A stretch of 35,140 bases of DNA from Candidatus Scatomorpha intestinavium (lineage in GTDB: Bacteria > Bacillota > Clostridia > Oscillospirales > Oscillospiraceae). Position 1 is the first letter of the stretch. Each line of letters opens with the position of its first letter. Positions 23,055-31,234 of the stretch are shown piece after piece. Below the pieces are notes generated by a model, which was not told the origin of the DNA, searched no databases, and was given only the letters and a program-made list of their open reading frames with translations. Where the stretch lies: assembly GCA_018712985.1 (NCBI GenBank), contig DVGA01000022.1, positions 1-35,140 of the forward strand, in the 5' to 3' direction. A program made the position numbers and the translations under genes.

Positions 23055-23083
23055 ATTATACTCCGTATCCGGCGGGATTTCAA
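23055..23083 (-). promoter_or_regulatory. Predicted sigma-A promoter of the mgs-hisS-aspS operon
   Basis: On the minus strand TTGAAA (23083-23078), 17 bases, TATAAT (23060-23055): close to consensus. Transcription would start near 23048, about 42 bases before the ATG at 23006. The promoter lies within an inverted repeat (GAAATCCC near 23035 with GGGATTTC at 23074-23081), which might also end readthrough from PBP2. Confidence 0.8.
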
Positions 23084-23117
23084 CATAATTTCGTCCTTTT
23101 GTACGATTTTCAGGGCG

Positions 23118-25259
23118 TTATCTCAGCAATCCGCTCTCGTTTTCGGCGGTGGAGGAGGCCGCGCCGGCCTTGATGCTGAAATAGGCGTCCAGCACGTCCA
23201 CGGCTATGCTCGTCAGCGCGGCGCCGGAGCGGCCCTGCTCGACGACTATCGCAACGGCGATCTCCGGGTCGTCAAACGGGGCGTAGCACATGAAAAGGGC
23301 GTTGTTCACGCGGTTCTCGCCGAGCTGCGAGGTGCCGGTCTTCACCGCGACGCCTATGCTCTGCCCGCCGTAGGAGTAGTTGTTGAAGGCGTAATAGACG
23401 TCCAGGCTCGAGCTGTTGGGGTCGTGGGCGAGCTGGTACATACCGCGCTGCACGGCGGCATAGTTGTAGTCCTCGCTCTCGACGACGGAGAGGACCTCGC
23501 TCTCCCGCTCGTAGAGGTTAGTGGAGTAGTCGTAGCTGCGCACGCTCTTGAGTATGCTGGCGGAGTGGCGCGTGCCGCCGTTGGCGAGCGCGGCGCAGTA
23601 CTCGGCGATCTGCAGCGGGGTGAACAGGCTGTCGGACTGGCCTATGCCGGCCTGGACGGTGTCGCCGTAGGTGAAGCCGGCGCCGTCCACGTCGTTGTGC
23701 GTCTCCGGGCTGGCCATGTTGCCGGTCTCCTCGTCCAGCTCTATGCCCGTGTTCTCGCCGAGGCCGAAGGCCTCGGCGTACTCTCCCATGATGGTTATGC
23801 CCATGTTGTCGGCGAGCGTGTAGAAATAGATGTTGCAGGAGTCCTTTATGGCCTCCACCACGTTCTCCGCGCCGTGGACTATCTGCCCGTCCGTGTTGTC
23901 GTAAATCCAGCAGTGCGGCGCGTAGGCCTGGTCCGCGTACTTGTCGAATATGCCGTTGCAGACTATCTGCGTCTCCGTATTCACAAAGCCCTCGGTCAGC
24001 CCGGCAAGCGCCATCAGGGGCTTGAAGGTGGAGCCCGGGGCATAGGTGCCCTGCAGCGCGCGGTTGAAGAGCGGCGTGTTCTCCTCGTCGGTGGAGAGCT
24101 CCTCGTAATCGTCCTCGAGCGTGACGAGGCTGTAGGTGGGATAGCTGGCGATGGCCAGCGGCTCGCCCGTGTCCACGTCCACGACGACTATGGCCCCGCC
24201 GCCGACGTCCTCCTCCGGCTCCTCGCCGTTGGCCACGCGCTCCCTGTTGTCGTCGTCGCGGTCGAGCTGCAGCTCGTATATGCCGAACTCCAGCGCCCTC
24301 TCGACGGCCTCCTGGAGCTGGACGTCGATGGTCAGGTATACGTGGTTCCCCGGCTCCGGCTCCTCGGTGTACACCGTGCTGGTGATCGTGCCGTCCGCCG
24401 TGGAGGTAACGCTCGCCGTCCCGTTCACGCCGTGCAGCCAGTCCTCAAAGGCGAGCTCGACGCCGCTCTGCCCCACCTTGTCGTTCAGGTCGTAGCCGCT
24501 GTCCGTCCCGCTCATGTACTCCGCCGCCTGCTCGGAGTCCATCGCGCGGACATAGCCGAGGATGTGGGCGGCGTACTGCGTGTTGTACTCGCGGATAAAG
24601 GAGGTCTCCACGTAAATAATATTGCCCACCGCGCCCATCAGGTCGCTGATGAGGTCGATAGAGGCGTCCTCCACGAACACGTAGGGGTCCGTATTGATGG
24701 CATAGCGCACGTTCAGCGCATACCTGATGCTGGAGATGGCGCGCATCTCCTCGCTGGTCGCGGTGTTCGGTATGTCGTAGCGCGTGCGGAAATAGCTCAT
24801 GAGCTCCACGGCCGTGGTGTCCTCGTCGAGCCCCTGGCGCTCAAAATACGCCTCGAGCATGACGCTCTGCAGATAGCTCATGTTATCCGTGTACTCATAC
24901 GGCGGCTCCTTGGTGATGGGCAGGTCGTCTATGTACTCATAGCCGGCCTCCTCCACCATGCGCACCATCTCGAGTATGACGGCGTTCGGGTCCTCCACGT
25001 CGTCCGCGAAGAGCTTGGTTGTGTTTATCTTCAGGTTGTAGCACTCGCGGTTCGTCACCATGGCGCGGCCGTAGCGGTCGAGGATGTTCCCGCGCGCGGC
25101 GGTCACGGTCCTGTCCTCAACATCTTTGTTCAGGCTCTCCTCATAATAGGCGGCGCCATCGATTATCTGCAGCTTGTAGAGCGTGCCTACGCAGAGCGCC
25201 ACGAGCGTGACAACGACAAGGCCGAAGGCCACGAGTCTGGGTGTCTTTACGATTTTCAT
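23118..25259 (-). CDS. mrdA: Penicillin-binding protein 2-type peptidoglycan transpeptidase
   Basis: Class B PBP that crosslinks peptidoglycan during cell elongation. The 713-residue protein has one N-terminal membrane anchor (residues about 9-30), the dimerisation/pedestal domain with RGNILDRYGRAM, and the transpeptidase domain with all three motifs: SxxK at S410-K413 (GSTFK), SxN at S474-N476 and KTG at 640-642. It is longer than E. coli PBP2, mainly in the pedestal and an acidic insertion near residues 335-352. It is the last gene of the mreC-mreC-mreD-PBP2 set, three bases behind mreD, so it belongs to the elongasome rather than the septum (no ftsL or spoVD context). Confidence 0.93.
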   Translation of the reverse strand: MKIVKTPRLVAFGLVVVTLVALCVGTLYKLQIIDGAAYYEESLNKDVEDRTVTAARGNILDRYGRAMVTNRECYNLKINTTKLFADDVEDPNAVILEMVRMVEEAGYEYIDDLPITKEPPYEYTDNMSYLQSVMLEAYFERQGLDEDTTAVELMSYFRTRYDIPNTATSEEMRAISSIRYALNVRYAINTDPYVFVEDASIDLISDLMGAVGNIIYVETSFIREYNTQYAAHILGYVRAMDSEQAAEYMSGTDSGYDLNDKVGQSGVELAFEDWLHGVNGTASVTSTADGTITSTVYTEEPEPGNHVYLTIDVQLQEAVERALEFGIYELQLDRDDDNRERVANGEEPEEDVGGGAIVVVDVDTGEPLAIASYPTYSLVTLEDDYEELSTDEENTPLFNRALQGTYAPGSTFKPLMALAGLTEGFVNTETQIVCNGIFDKYADQAYAPHCWIYDNTDGQIVHGAENVVEAIKDSCNIYFYTLADNMGITIMGEYAEAFGLGENTGIELDEETGNMASPETHNDVDGAGFTYGDTVQAGIGQSDSLFTPLQIAEYCAALANGGTRHSASILKSVRSYDYSTNLYERESEVLSVVESEDYNYAAVQRGMYQLAHDPNSSSLDVYYAFNNYSYGGQSIGVAVKTGTSQLGENRVNNALFMCYAPFDDPEIAVAIVVEQGRSGAALTSIAVDVLDAYFSIKAGAASSTAENESGLLR

Positions 25260-25262
25260 TGG

Positions 25263-25772
25263 CTATCCTTTCTTGTGCGGGGAGGCGATGGCCTTGCATG
25301 GGAAATACAGCACCGCCGCGGCAGGCAGTGAAAACACGACCTGCCACAGCCCCACCCACGCCATAGCGGGCAGGCTGTGCCCCTCGAGCGCAAGGCCGAG
25401 GAACTGGAAAACCGCCGTGAGCGCCAGCGCGAAGAGCGCAAGGCACATATAGGCGAAAAAGCGCCGGTTCACGAGGTAGCGCGAGAGCGCGCCCGCCGCG
25501 AAGCCGATGCAGGGGAACAGCGCCACGAACAGCGCCGTGTTGTCATAGCTTATATCCGTGAGGAAGCCGAGGACGAGGGAAAAAACCGCGCCCCATACGC
25601 CGCCCTCGAACATGCCGACGGCCACGGCGGCGGCGGGGACGAACATGGCGCGCACCCCGAAGATGGAGATGCGCGAGAACAGCGCGTCCTGCAAGAGCAG
25701 CACTATCACCATATACAGCGCGTAGAGCAGAGCGCGCTTTAGCTTTTGGACGTTTACAAGGTCCCAGAGCAT
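25263..25772 (-). CDS. mreD: Rod shape-determining protein MreD
   Basis: A 169-residue polytopic membrane protein with about five segments; FEGGVWGAVFSLVLGFLTDI fits the MreD family (a G-x-x-x-G-hydrophobic-DxxY region). It links MreC and PBP2/RodA in the elongation machinery. Its place between mreC and the PBP2 gene supports the call more than sequence motifs, since MreD is poorly conserved. Starts 18 bases after mreC copy 2. Confidence 0.9.
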   Translation of the reverse strand: MLWDLVNVQKLKRALLYALYMVIVLLLQDALFSRISIFGVRAMFVPAAAVAVGMFEGGVWGAVFSLVLGFLTDISYDNTALFVALFPCIGFAAGALSRYLVNRRFFAYMCLALFALALTAVFQFLGLALEGHSLPAMAWVGLWQVVFSLPAAAVLYFPCKAIASPHKKG

Positions 25773-25790
25773 GTCTATCCCCCCGCGAGG

Positions 25791-26630
25791 CTACTCGGCC
25801 ACGCTGAATTCCTTGATAATGAACACCTGGACAAGGCTGTCAAAGTCCGTCGCCGGGGTGACGACGACGCTGCGGCTGCCGTCGCCGTTCTCGCTGACGG
25901 AGCTGACGGTGCCTATGTTCGCGCCCTGCGGCACGTTTCCGCCGGAGCCGGAGGTGAGCACCTCGTCGCCCGGCTCTATCGCCGCGCCCGAGGCGAAGCC
26001 GGAGAGGTAGACCTCCCCGCGGCGCATGAGCACGAAGTCGCCCTCCAGCGCGGCGGCGTAGCGGTTCACCCCCACGAGCGCGCCGAGGCCGCTGTGCGCG
26101 TCGATCACGGTCGTCACCGTGGCCCAGCTGCTGCCGAGCTCCGTCACCGTACCGACCACGGAGCCGTACTCCGTTATAACGCAGTCGCCGTACTCTATGC
26201 CGCTGCTCGAGCCCTTGCTTATCGTGAAGCTGCTCTCCCAGTTCGAGGCGTTCCAGGTGACGATCTTCGCCGACTCGAGCGTGTAGTCCGAGCCGCGCTG
26301 CGGCAGCCCGAGGGCCTGGCGCAGGCGCTCGTTCTCAGACACCTGGTCGGAGTAGGCCTGCGCCTCCTCCTGCACCTGGGCCAGCTCGGCGCGCAGCGCG
26401 CTGTTTTCCTCCAGCAGCGCGTCGTACTCGCCGAAATACCCGGCGAAGCCCGTAAGCCAGTCCGAGAGCGAGGCCGCGGCCTTCCTCACCGGCTCGCGGA
26501 CCGCTCCCACGGCGTTGGTCAGGAAGCCCGCCCGGCCGGAGGAGGTGCCGGCGGCCACGGATATGGCGATGACGAGCAGCGCGAGCACCACCGCGAGCCT
26601 TATTCCGTTTTTCTTGAGATATTCCTTCAC
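25791..26630 (-). CDS. mreC: Rod shape-determining protein MreC, copy 2
   Basis: A 279-residue protein with a short cytoplasmic N-terminus (KEYLKKNGIR), one membrane anchor (residues about 10-30), a coiled coil (about 65-105, GEYDALLEENSALRAELAQV) and the extracytoplasmic beta-barrel domain with GDCVITEYGSVVGTV and EVLTSGSGGNVPQG, all typical of MreC. It scaffolds the elongation complex outside the membrane. It lies directly behind a second mreC; the C-terminal coding segment has an exact 30-base match with that copy (25810-25839 versus 26666-26695). Confidence 0.93.
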   Translation of the reverse strand: MKEYLKKNGIRLAVVLALLVIAISVAAGTSSGRAGFLTNAVGAVREPVRKAAASLSDWLTGFAGYFGEYDALLEENSALRAELAQVQEEAQAYSDQVSENERLRQALGLPQRGSDYTLESAKIVTWNASNWESSFTISKGSSSGIEYGDCVITEYGSVVGTVTELGSSWATVTTVIDAHSGLGALVGVNRYAAALEGDFVLMRRGEVYLSGFASGAAIEPGDEVLTSGSGGNVPQGANIGTVSSVSENGDGSRSVVVTPATDFDSLVQVFIIKEFSVAE

Positions 26631-26646
26631 TCAGGGCCCTCCGAGC

Positions 26647-27489
26647 TCAGTTCTCGTGGTCGAAATCCTTGATAATGAACACCTGGACAAGGCTGCCAAG
26701 GTCCACGGCCGGGGTTACTATGCCGTATTCCGTCTGTCCGCCGGCCTCGGCCTGTATGGAGCTTATCGTGCCTATCACGATGCCTCGCGGGATGAGCCCG
26801 CCGCTGCCTGAGGTGTATACGGACTCCTCTATGAAGAGCTGCGCGCCCTCCGTCGGATAGGCGAGCCTCGCCTGTCCGAGCGGCATGAGTGCGTAGTCGC
26901 CGAGTAGCATGGCCTCGGCCCCGTCCTCGCCCACGAGCGCGCCAACGCTCGTGTCCACGTCGACGAGCGTGGCCACGGTGGCCCAGTTTTCGCCCACCTC
27001 CGCCACCTGGCCGACGAGCAGCCCGTCCTCGGTTATCACGCAGTCCCCGTCCTCGAGGCCGTCCGCCGTGCCCTTGGCTATGGTGAAGCTGTCTGCCCAG
27101 GTCTCCGTGCCCCAGGAGACGATCCGCGCCGCCTCAAAGACGTAGTCCGGGTGCTCCTCGGCAAACACGCGCAGTGCGGAAAGGCGCGTGTTCTCCTCCA
27201 CGGCGTCCCTCCCCGCGCGGGCGATCTCCTGCGCGTCCGCGATCTGGGTTCGCAGCGCGTCGTTCTCCGCCTGCAGCCTGTCGTAGTCGTAGAGCCGGAC
27301 ATAGAGCCCCTCCAGCCAGGAAGAAACGCTCTCCGTCACCGAGACGAGCGGCTGGCGGACGGCGGCAAGCGCGCCGGCTATGGCCTCTGTACCGCCCCCG
27401 GCGAGCCAGACGGCCGCGAGCACGACCAGCGCCGCGGCCAGCAGGAACGCGATCATCTTTATGCCGTTTTTCTTCAGAAAGCTCTTCAC
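26647..27489 (-). CDS. mreC: Rod shape-determining protein MreC, copy 1
   Basis: A 280-residue MreC paralogue with the same plan: KSFLKKNGIK, membrane anchor (about 12-30), coiled coil (about 68-105, YDYDRLQAENDALRTQI), then the double beta-barrel region with GDCVITEDGLLVGQV and VYTSGSGGLIPRG. Identity to copy 2 is moderate along the length but almost complete at SLVQVFIIK. Both copies look intact with no lost motif. Start overlaps the maf stop by four bases (ATGA). mreB is not in the window. Confidence 0.92.
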   Translation of the reverse strand: MKSFLKKNGIKMIAFLLAAALVVLAAVWLAGGGTEAIAGALAAVRQPLVSVTESVSSWLEGLYVRLYDYDRLQAENDALRTQIADAQEIARAGRDAVEENTRLSALRVFAEEHPDYVFEAARIVSWGTETWADSFTIAKGTADGLEDGDCVITEDGLLVGQVAEVGENWATVATLVDVDTSVGALVGEDGAEAMLLGDYALMPLGQARLAYPTEGAQLFIEESVYTSGSGGLIPRGIVIGTISSIQAEAGGQTEYGIVTPAVDLGSLVQVFIIKDFDHEN

Positions 27490-28058
27490 AGCAGCTCCAC
27501 GCCCATTTTTTTAAGCATGAGCCCGAGCCGGCACAGCGGCAGGCCCATTACGTTGAAAAAGTCGCCTTCTATGCCCTCGACGAACAGCGCGCCGAGGCCC
27601 TGGGCCCCGTAGGCCCCGGCCTTGTCCATCGGCTCGCCCGTGGCGATATAGGCGTCTATCTCCCGGTCCTCAAGCGCGCGGAAGCTCACCACGGTGCGCT
27701 CCGCCTCCGCGAGCTCCTCGCCCGGGCGGATGAGGCACACGCCCGTCCAAACCTCGTGAGAGCGGCCGGAGAGGGCGCGGAGCATCTCGCGCGCCATCTC
27801 CTCCGAGCGCGGCTTGCCGAGCATCTCCCCGTCCAGCACGACGAGGGTATCCGCTCCGATTATGACGTCCTCCGCGGCGCGATGTTCCGCCACCTCCGCC
27901 GCCTTGGCCCTTGCAAGGGCCTTTACGGTCTCCTCGGGGGTGGCGCCCTCCGGCGGGCACTCCGCGCCGTGCGAGGGGACGATCTCCAGCCCCGGTACGC
28001 GCAGCATCTCCAGCAGCTCGCGCCTGCGCGGCGAGCCGGAGGCCAATACTACAGACAT
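27486..28058 (-). CDS. maf: Maf-family nucleotide pyrophosphatase
   Basis: A 190-residue Maf/HAM1-like protein that hydrolyses non-canonical or modified nucleoside triphosphates (dTTP/UTP class in many bacteria). The N-terminal signature SGSPRRRELLEML (residues about 7-19), the catalytic GADTLVVLDGEMLGKP and the later SGRSHEVWTGVC are intact. ATG 28058 is chosen because GAAAGG lies 11 bases upstream; a GTG at 28070 lies too close to it. It starts four bases after the U32 stop and leads into mreC, a very common maf-mre arrangement. Confidence 0.95.
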   Translation of the reverse strand: MSVVLASGSPRRRELLEMLRVPGLEIVPSHGAECPPEGATPEETVKALARAKAAEVAEHRAAEDVIIGADTLVVLDGEMLGKPRSEEMAREMLRALSGRSHEVWTGVCLIRPGEELAEAERTVVSFRALEDREIDAYIATGEPMDKAGAYGAQGLGALFVEGIEGDFFNVMGLPLCRLGLMLKKMGVELL

Positions 28059-28062
28059 CTGG

Positions 28063-30135
28063 TCACACACCTTTCATATAGAGCCCGCGAGTCGCCCCGT
28101 TCGGGCGGTAGCGGCTCTCGCCGAGGAAGCTCTTTGCCACCTCGACGCACTCGCGCGCGCTCTCGTTGGTGAAGAGGAGCCTCATCCCCCACACCCCGGC
28201 GCGGCCGAGCTCCCCGGCCCTGTCGGCCAGGAACACCTTGTGCGCTGAGTAAACCGCATTGCGGCAGCCTCCCTCGCGCAGCACGGCCATAACGCCGCCC
28301 TGCTCGTCCGAGAGGCGCCCCGGCGTGGAGCAGGTGCACCTGCCGGAACTCTGCTTTATCAGGCACTTCTCCGTCAGCATCACCGGCAGCCGCCCGTAGG
28401 CGATGACCTCCACGTCGAGCGGCATCGTCAGCGCCGCTATCTGCTCAAGGCTGAGCTCAAATGACGCCGTCGCCGAGCGCAGCGAGGCCGTCCTGGCGAG
28501 CTCAAGCGCGTAGGAGTTGAAGATATTCAGCCCGTAGTCGCCCCGGGCGTCCATCCCCGCCAGCCTGGCGAGGGCCACATGCCCGAGGTTGGCACACACC
28601 GCCTCCGTCACGCCTAGGGCGCGGACGCTCCTGAGCAGCGAGGCCGTCTGCGTCAGCTCCCTGTCGTGTATTACCCGCGGCAGCACCGCCGCCACCGGCA
28701 CCCCCTCCCTTATGAAGGGCTCCAGCCTCGCGCTCTCCGAAGCTATGATGTCCGCCGGGACGTATAGATAATCCGGCCGCAGCGCGGCGAGCTCCGGCGT
28801 GAGCTGCTCGGGCAGCAGGGTTTCAAAAATCAGCGCGCAGCTCCCGCTGCGCCGCGCCCCCTCCGCCGGGGGCGAGACGCGGGCGGTCTTCCTCTCCGGC
28901 GCTGCGCCGCGCTTTTCCGTCAGCGAGCGGATAAGCGCCCTCTTCGCCTCGGCCATCATGCCCTGCGGCAGGGCGAGGCCCGGGTCCACAAGCGCGTGGA
29001 CGCGGTCGCAGATATACGGAGTCCGCCCCGTCTTGCGCAAAAAGGCGTCCACCTCCGACTCTGTGACCTGCCGCTGTGGGGCGGGCAGCGGCGCCGGCCC
29101 GTTCCAGAGCGCGCGGTGCCCCTCCGAATCCTGCACGGCCAGGCGCACCGCCTTCCCGCGCTGGATGATGGCGTAAAACTCTATGTGCACCCGGCGCACT
29201 TCGGAATTTGCATATCCGCGCCGCACGGGGGCCATCGCCCGCTCCGCCGCGCGCTCCGAGCCGTCCCTGCTGCCGAGCATGGCTCCCAGCTCCGCGCCGG
29301 ACATATATCCGTCAGTGAAGTTCCGCCCGCCGAACACGTCCCTGACGCGCGCGAGCTCCGCCTCCGTCGGGGCGCGGTTTTCGGATATGCTGCGCCGCAG
29401 CACGTCCACCGCGCGGGCTATTTGCTCCGGGCGCTCTATGCCCCTGCCCACATATACGCACTCCACGCCGAGCGAAGTGAGCTTCGGCAGGTATCCTATG
29501 CAGTTCATGTCCGCGAGGCTGAGCGGATGGTCGTCCATCCTCCCGCCGAGGCTGTACTGCTCCCGGCAGGCGCCGCCGCAGTCCCCGCGGTTCGCGCTGC
29601 CCCCGCCCTTCAGGGCGGAGAGCGCGCACTGCCCCGCCCTGGCGGGGCAAAGCCCGTCGAGCAGGTTGACGGCTATCTCCATCTGCGGCCTTGCGGAGAG
29701 CGCGGCGATCTCCTTCAGCGTGAATTCGCGCGGCAAAAACACGCGCGAAACGCCCAGCTGGCGCATCGCCTCCAGCCCGGCGGCGTTGTGCACGCCGAGC
29801 CTCTCCCCGGCGAATATTGGCATCTCCGGCGCGGCCTCGCGCGCTATGGCTATGAAGCCGAGGTCCTGCGCGATCAGCGCGTCCGCCCCCATGGAGCACA
29901 CGCGCCGGGCCAGCTCGGCCGCGGCGCCCGCCTCCCGGTCGGATATCAGCGTATCCAGCTCGGCATAGACGCGGCATCCCCTCACCCGGCAGTAGCGTAC
30001 AGCGTTCCGCAGCCCGGCCTCCGTAAAGCCCCGGGCCCCGGTGCCGGTAAACCTTATATAAATTGCGTCCGCCCCCGCCTGCACGGCCGCTACAACTGCC
30101 TCGGCCGACGGCGCGGGTGCAAGCAGCTCAGGCAT
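28063..30135 (-). CDS. U32-family peptidase-like protein with DUF3656
   Basis: A 690-residue protein of the U32 (collagenase-like) family. The TIM-barrel part starts at MPELLAPAPSAEAVVAAVQA with GADAIYIR, as in all members. Cysteines C163, C170 and C186 (GLCPARAGQC and NRGDCGGAC) have the spacing that in relatives such as UbiU holds an iron-sulfur cluster; C190 is nearby. The usual HGALC preceding them reads LDGLC. The DUF3656 region covers roughly 290-420. Relatives (RlhA, TrhP) hydroxylate RNA bases, so an RNA-modifying role is more likely than proteolysis. ATG 30135 follows GGGAGG. First gene of the maf-mre operon. Confidence 0.9.
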   Translation of the reverse strand: MPELLAPAPSAEAVVAAVQAGADAIYIRFTGTGARGFTEAGLRNAVRYCRVRGCRVYAELDTLISDREAGAAAELARRVCSMGADALIAQDLGFIAIAREAAPEMPIFAGERLGVHNAAGLEAMRQLGVSRVFLPREFTLKEIAALSARPQMEIAVNLLDGLCPARAGQCALSALKGGGSANRGDCGGACREQYSLGGRMDDHPLSLADMNCIGYLPKLTSLGVECVYVGRGIERPEQIARAVDVLRRSISENRAPTEAELARVRDVFGGRNFTDGYMSGAELGAMLGSRDGSERAAERAMAPVRRGYANSEVRRVHIEFYAIIQRGKAVRLAVQDSEGHRALWNGPAPLPAPQRQVTESEVDAFLRKTGRTPYICDRVHALVDPGLALPQGMMAEAKRALIRSLTEKRGAAPERKTARVSPPAEGARRSGSCALIFETLLPEQLTPELAALRPDYLYVPADIIASESARLEPFIREGVPVAAVLPRVIHDRELTQTASLLRSVRALGVTEAVCANLGHVALARLAGMDARGDYGLNIFNSYALELARTASLRSATASFELSLEQIAALTMPLDVEVIAYGRLPVMLTEKCLIKQSSGRCTCSTPGRLSDEQGGVMAVLREGGCRNAVYSAHKVFLADRAGELGRAGVWGMRLLFTNESARECVEVAKSFLGESRYRPNGATRGLYMKGV

Positions 30136-30177
30136 TCTTCCTCCCGCCTATCGGTTATCTATAGTTATGCACCCTAC

Positions 30178-30207
30178 AGTATAGCACACCGAAGGGCCTT
30201 GCTACAA
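30178..30207 (-). promoter_or_regulatory. Predicted extended -10 promoter of the U32-maf-mre operon
   Basis: Minus strand: TTGTAG (30207-30202), 18 bases, TATACT (30183-30178) with TG one base before it (extended -10). Its -35 shares bases with the -35 of the divergent dnaD promoter. Confidence 0.55.
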
Positions 30208-30227
30208 GTCAAAAAAAATGATATACT
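30199..30227 (+). promoter_or_regulatory. Predicted sigma-A promoter of the dnaD operon
   Basis: TTGCTA (30199-30204), 17 bases, TATACT (30222-30227). The start near 30234 leaves a leader of about 55 bases that contains a small GC hairpin (CCCCGC with GCGGGG, near 30243-30264) before the ATG at 30289. Confidence 0.65.
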
Positions 30228-30288
30228 GTGCTGTACCCGCTCCCCGCATACAGCGGCGGGGCTTTAGAGAACAAATGAGGCCTTCAAG

Positions 30289-31233
30289 ATGCAGGAAAGA
30301 GACAACAATTTAAGCGCCGCAGTCTGCTCCATGCGCGCCGAGGACGCGGACAGGCTCATCTCCTCCGGCGACGGGGACGGCGCGCTGCTGTACATATACC
30401 TCCTGCGCCGCGGCGCCGGGCCGGAGGCCGAGCTCTGCCGCGCCCTCGGCTGGACGGCCGAAAGGCTGCGCGCCGCCGCCGCCAGGCTGCGCTCGCTCGG
30501 CCTTGTCTCCGGCGGGACGGTGCCCGATGGGAGCGGCGAGCTACCCGAATACACTGCCGAGGACATCGTGCGCCGCTCGAGGGAGGACGCCGACTTCCGC
30601 TGCATCCTGGCCGAGGCCGAGCGGCTGCTCGGCCACACGCTCTCCACGCAGGAGACCAAGACCCTCTTCGGCGTATACGACTTCGTCGGCCTTCCCACGG
30701 ACGTGATGCTCGTGCTGCTGCACTACTGCCTGGACGAGGCCCGCCGGCGCTACGGCCCCGGCCGCGTCCCGAACATGAAGCAGATAGAGCGCGAGGCCCG
30801 GCGCTGGGGCGAGCTGGAGATAATGACCCTCGAGCAGGCGGAGGAGTACATCCGCGCGCAGGAGCACCGCCACAGCGCGGCGATGGAGCTCCGCAGCGTC
30901 TTCGGGATAAGGGACAGGGACTATACCGTAAGCGAACGGAAATACGTTGAAAGCTGGCTGGACATGGGCTTCGGGGCGGAGGCCGTGGAGCTTGCGCTCG
31001 ACCGCACCATAGCCAACACCGGGCAGCTGAAGTGGCAATACATGAACAAGATACTGCTGAGCTGGCACTCAAAGGGCCTGCACACCCCCGAGGAGATAGA
31101 ACGCGGGGACTCCCGCCGCCCCTCCCAGGTCCGCGGCCGGGCCTCCGCGCGCGACAGCGGGCAGAGCGGCGAGCTCGAGCGGGTAAAAAAGCTCTATGAG
31201 CGCGTAAAGAACTCCGGGGGGCAGGTGAACTGA
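30289..31233 (+). CDS. DnaD domain-containing replication/primosome protein
   Basis: A 314-residue protein. An N-terminal winged-helix-like part (about 30-85, LCRALGWTAERLRAAAARLR) precedes two DnaD/DnaB_2 domains, about 110-190 (TQETKTLFGVYDF..VMLVLLHYC) and about 205-285 (YVESWLDMGFGAEAVELAL, GQLKWQYMNKILLSWHSKG). The second holds the YxxxIhxxW-type motif seen in this family. Such proteins remodel DNA and help load the replicative helicase. The tail is basic and disordered. It is followed by the helicase loader gene one base later, the usual pair in Clostridia; weak GAGG upstream. Confidence 0.92.
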   Translation: MQERDNNLSAAVCSMRAEDADRLISSGDGDGALLYIYLLRRGAGPEAELCRALGWTAERLRAAAARLRSLGLVSGGTVPDGSGELPEYTAEDIVRRSREDADFRCILAEAERLLGHTLSTQETKTLFGVYDFVGLPTDVMLVLLHYCLDEARRRYGPGRVPNMKQIEREARRWGELEIMTLEQAEEYIRAQEHRHSAAMELRSVFGIRDRDYTVSERKYVESWLDMGFGAEAVELALDRTIANTGQLKWQYMNKILLSWHSKGLHTPEEIERGDSRRPSQVRGRASARDSGQSGELERVKKLYERVKNSGGQVN

Positions 31234-31234
31234 C

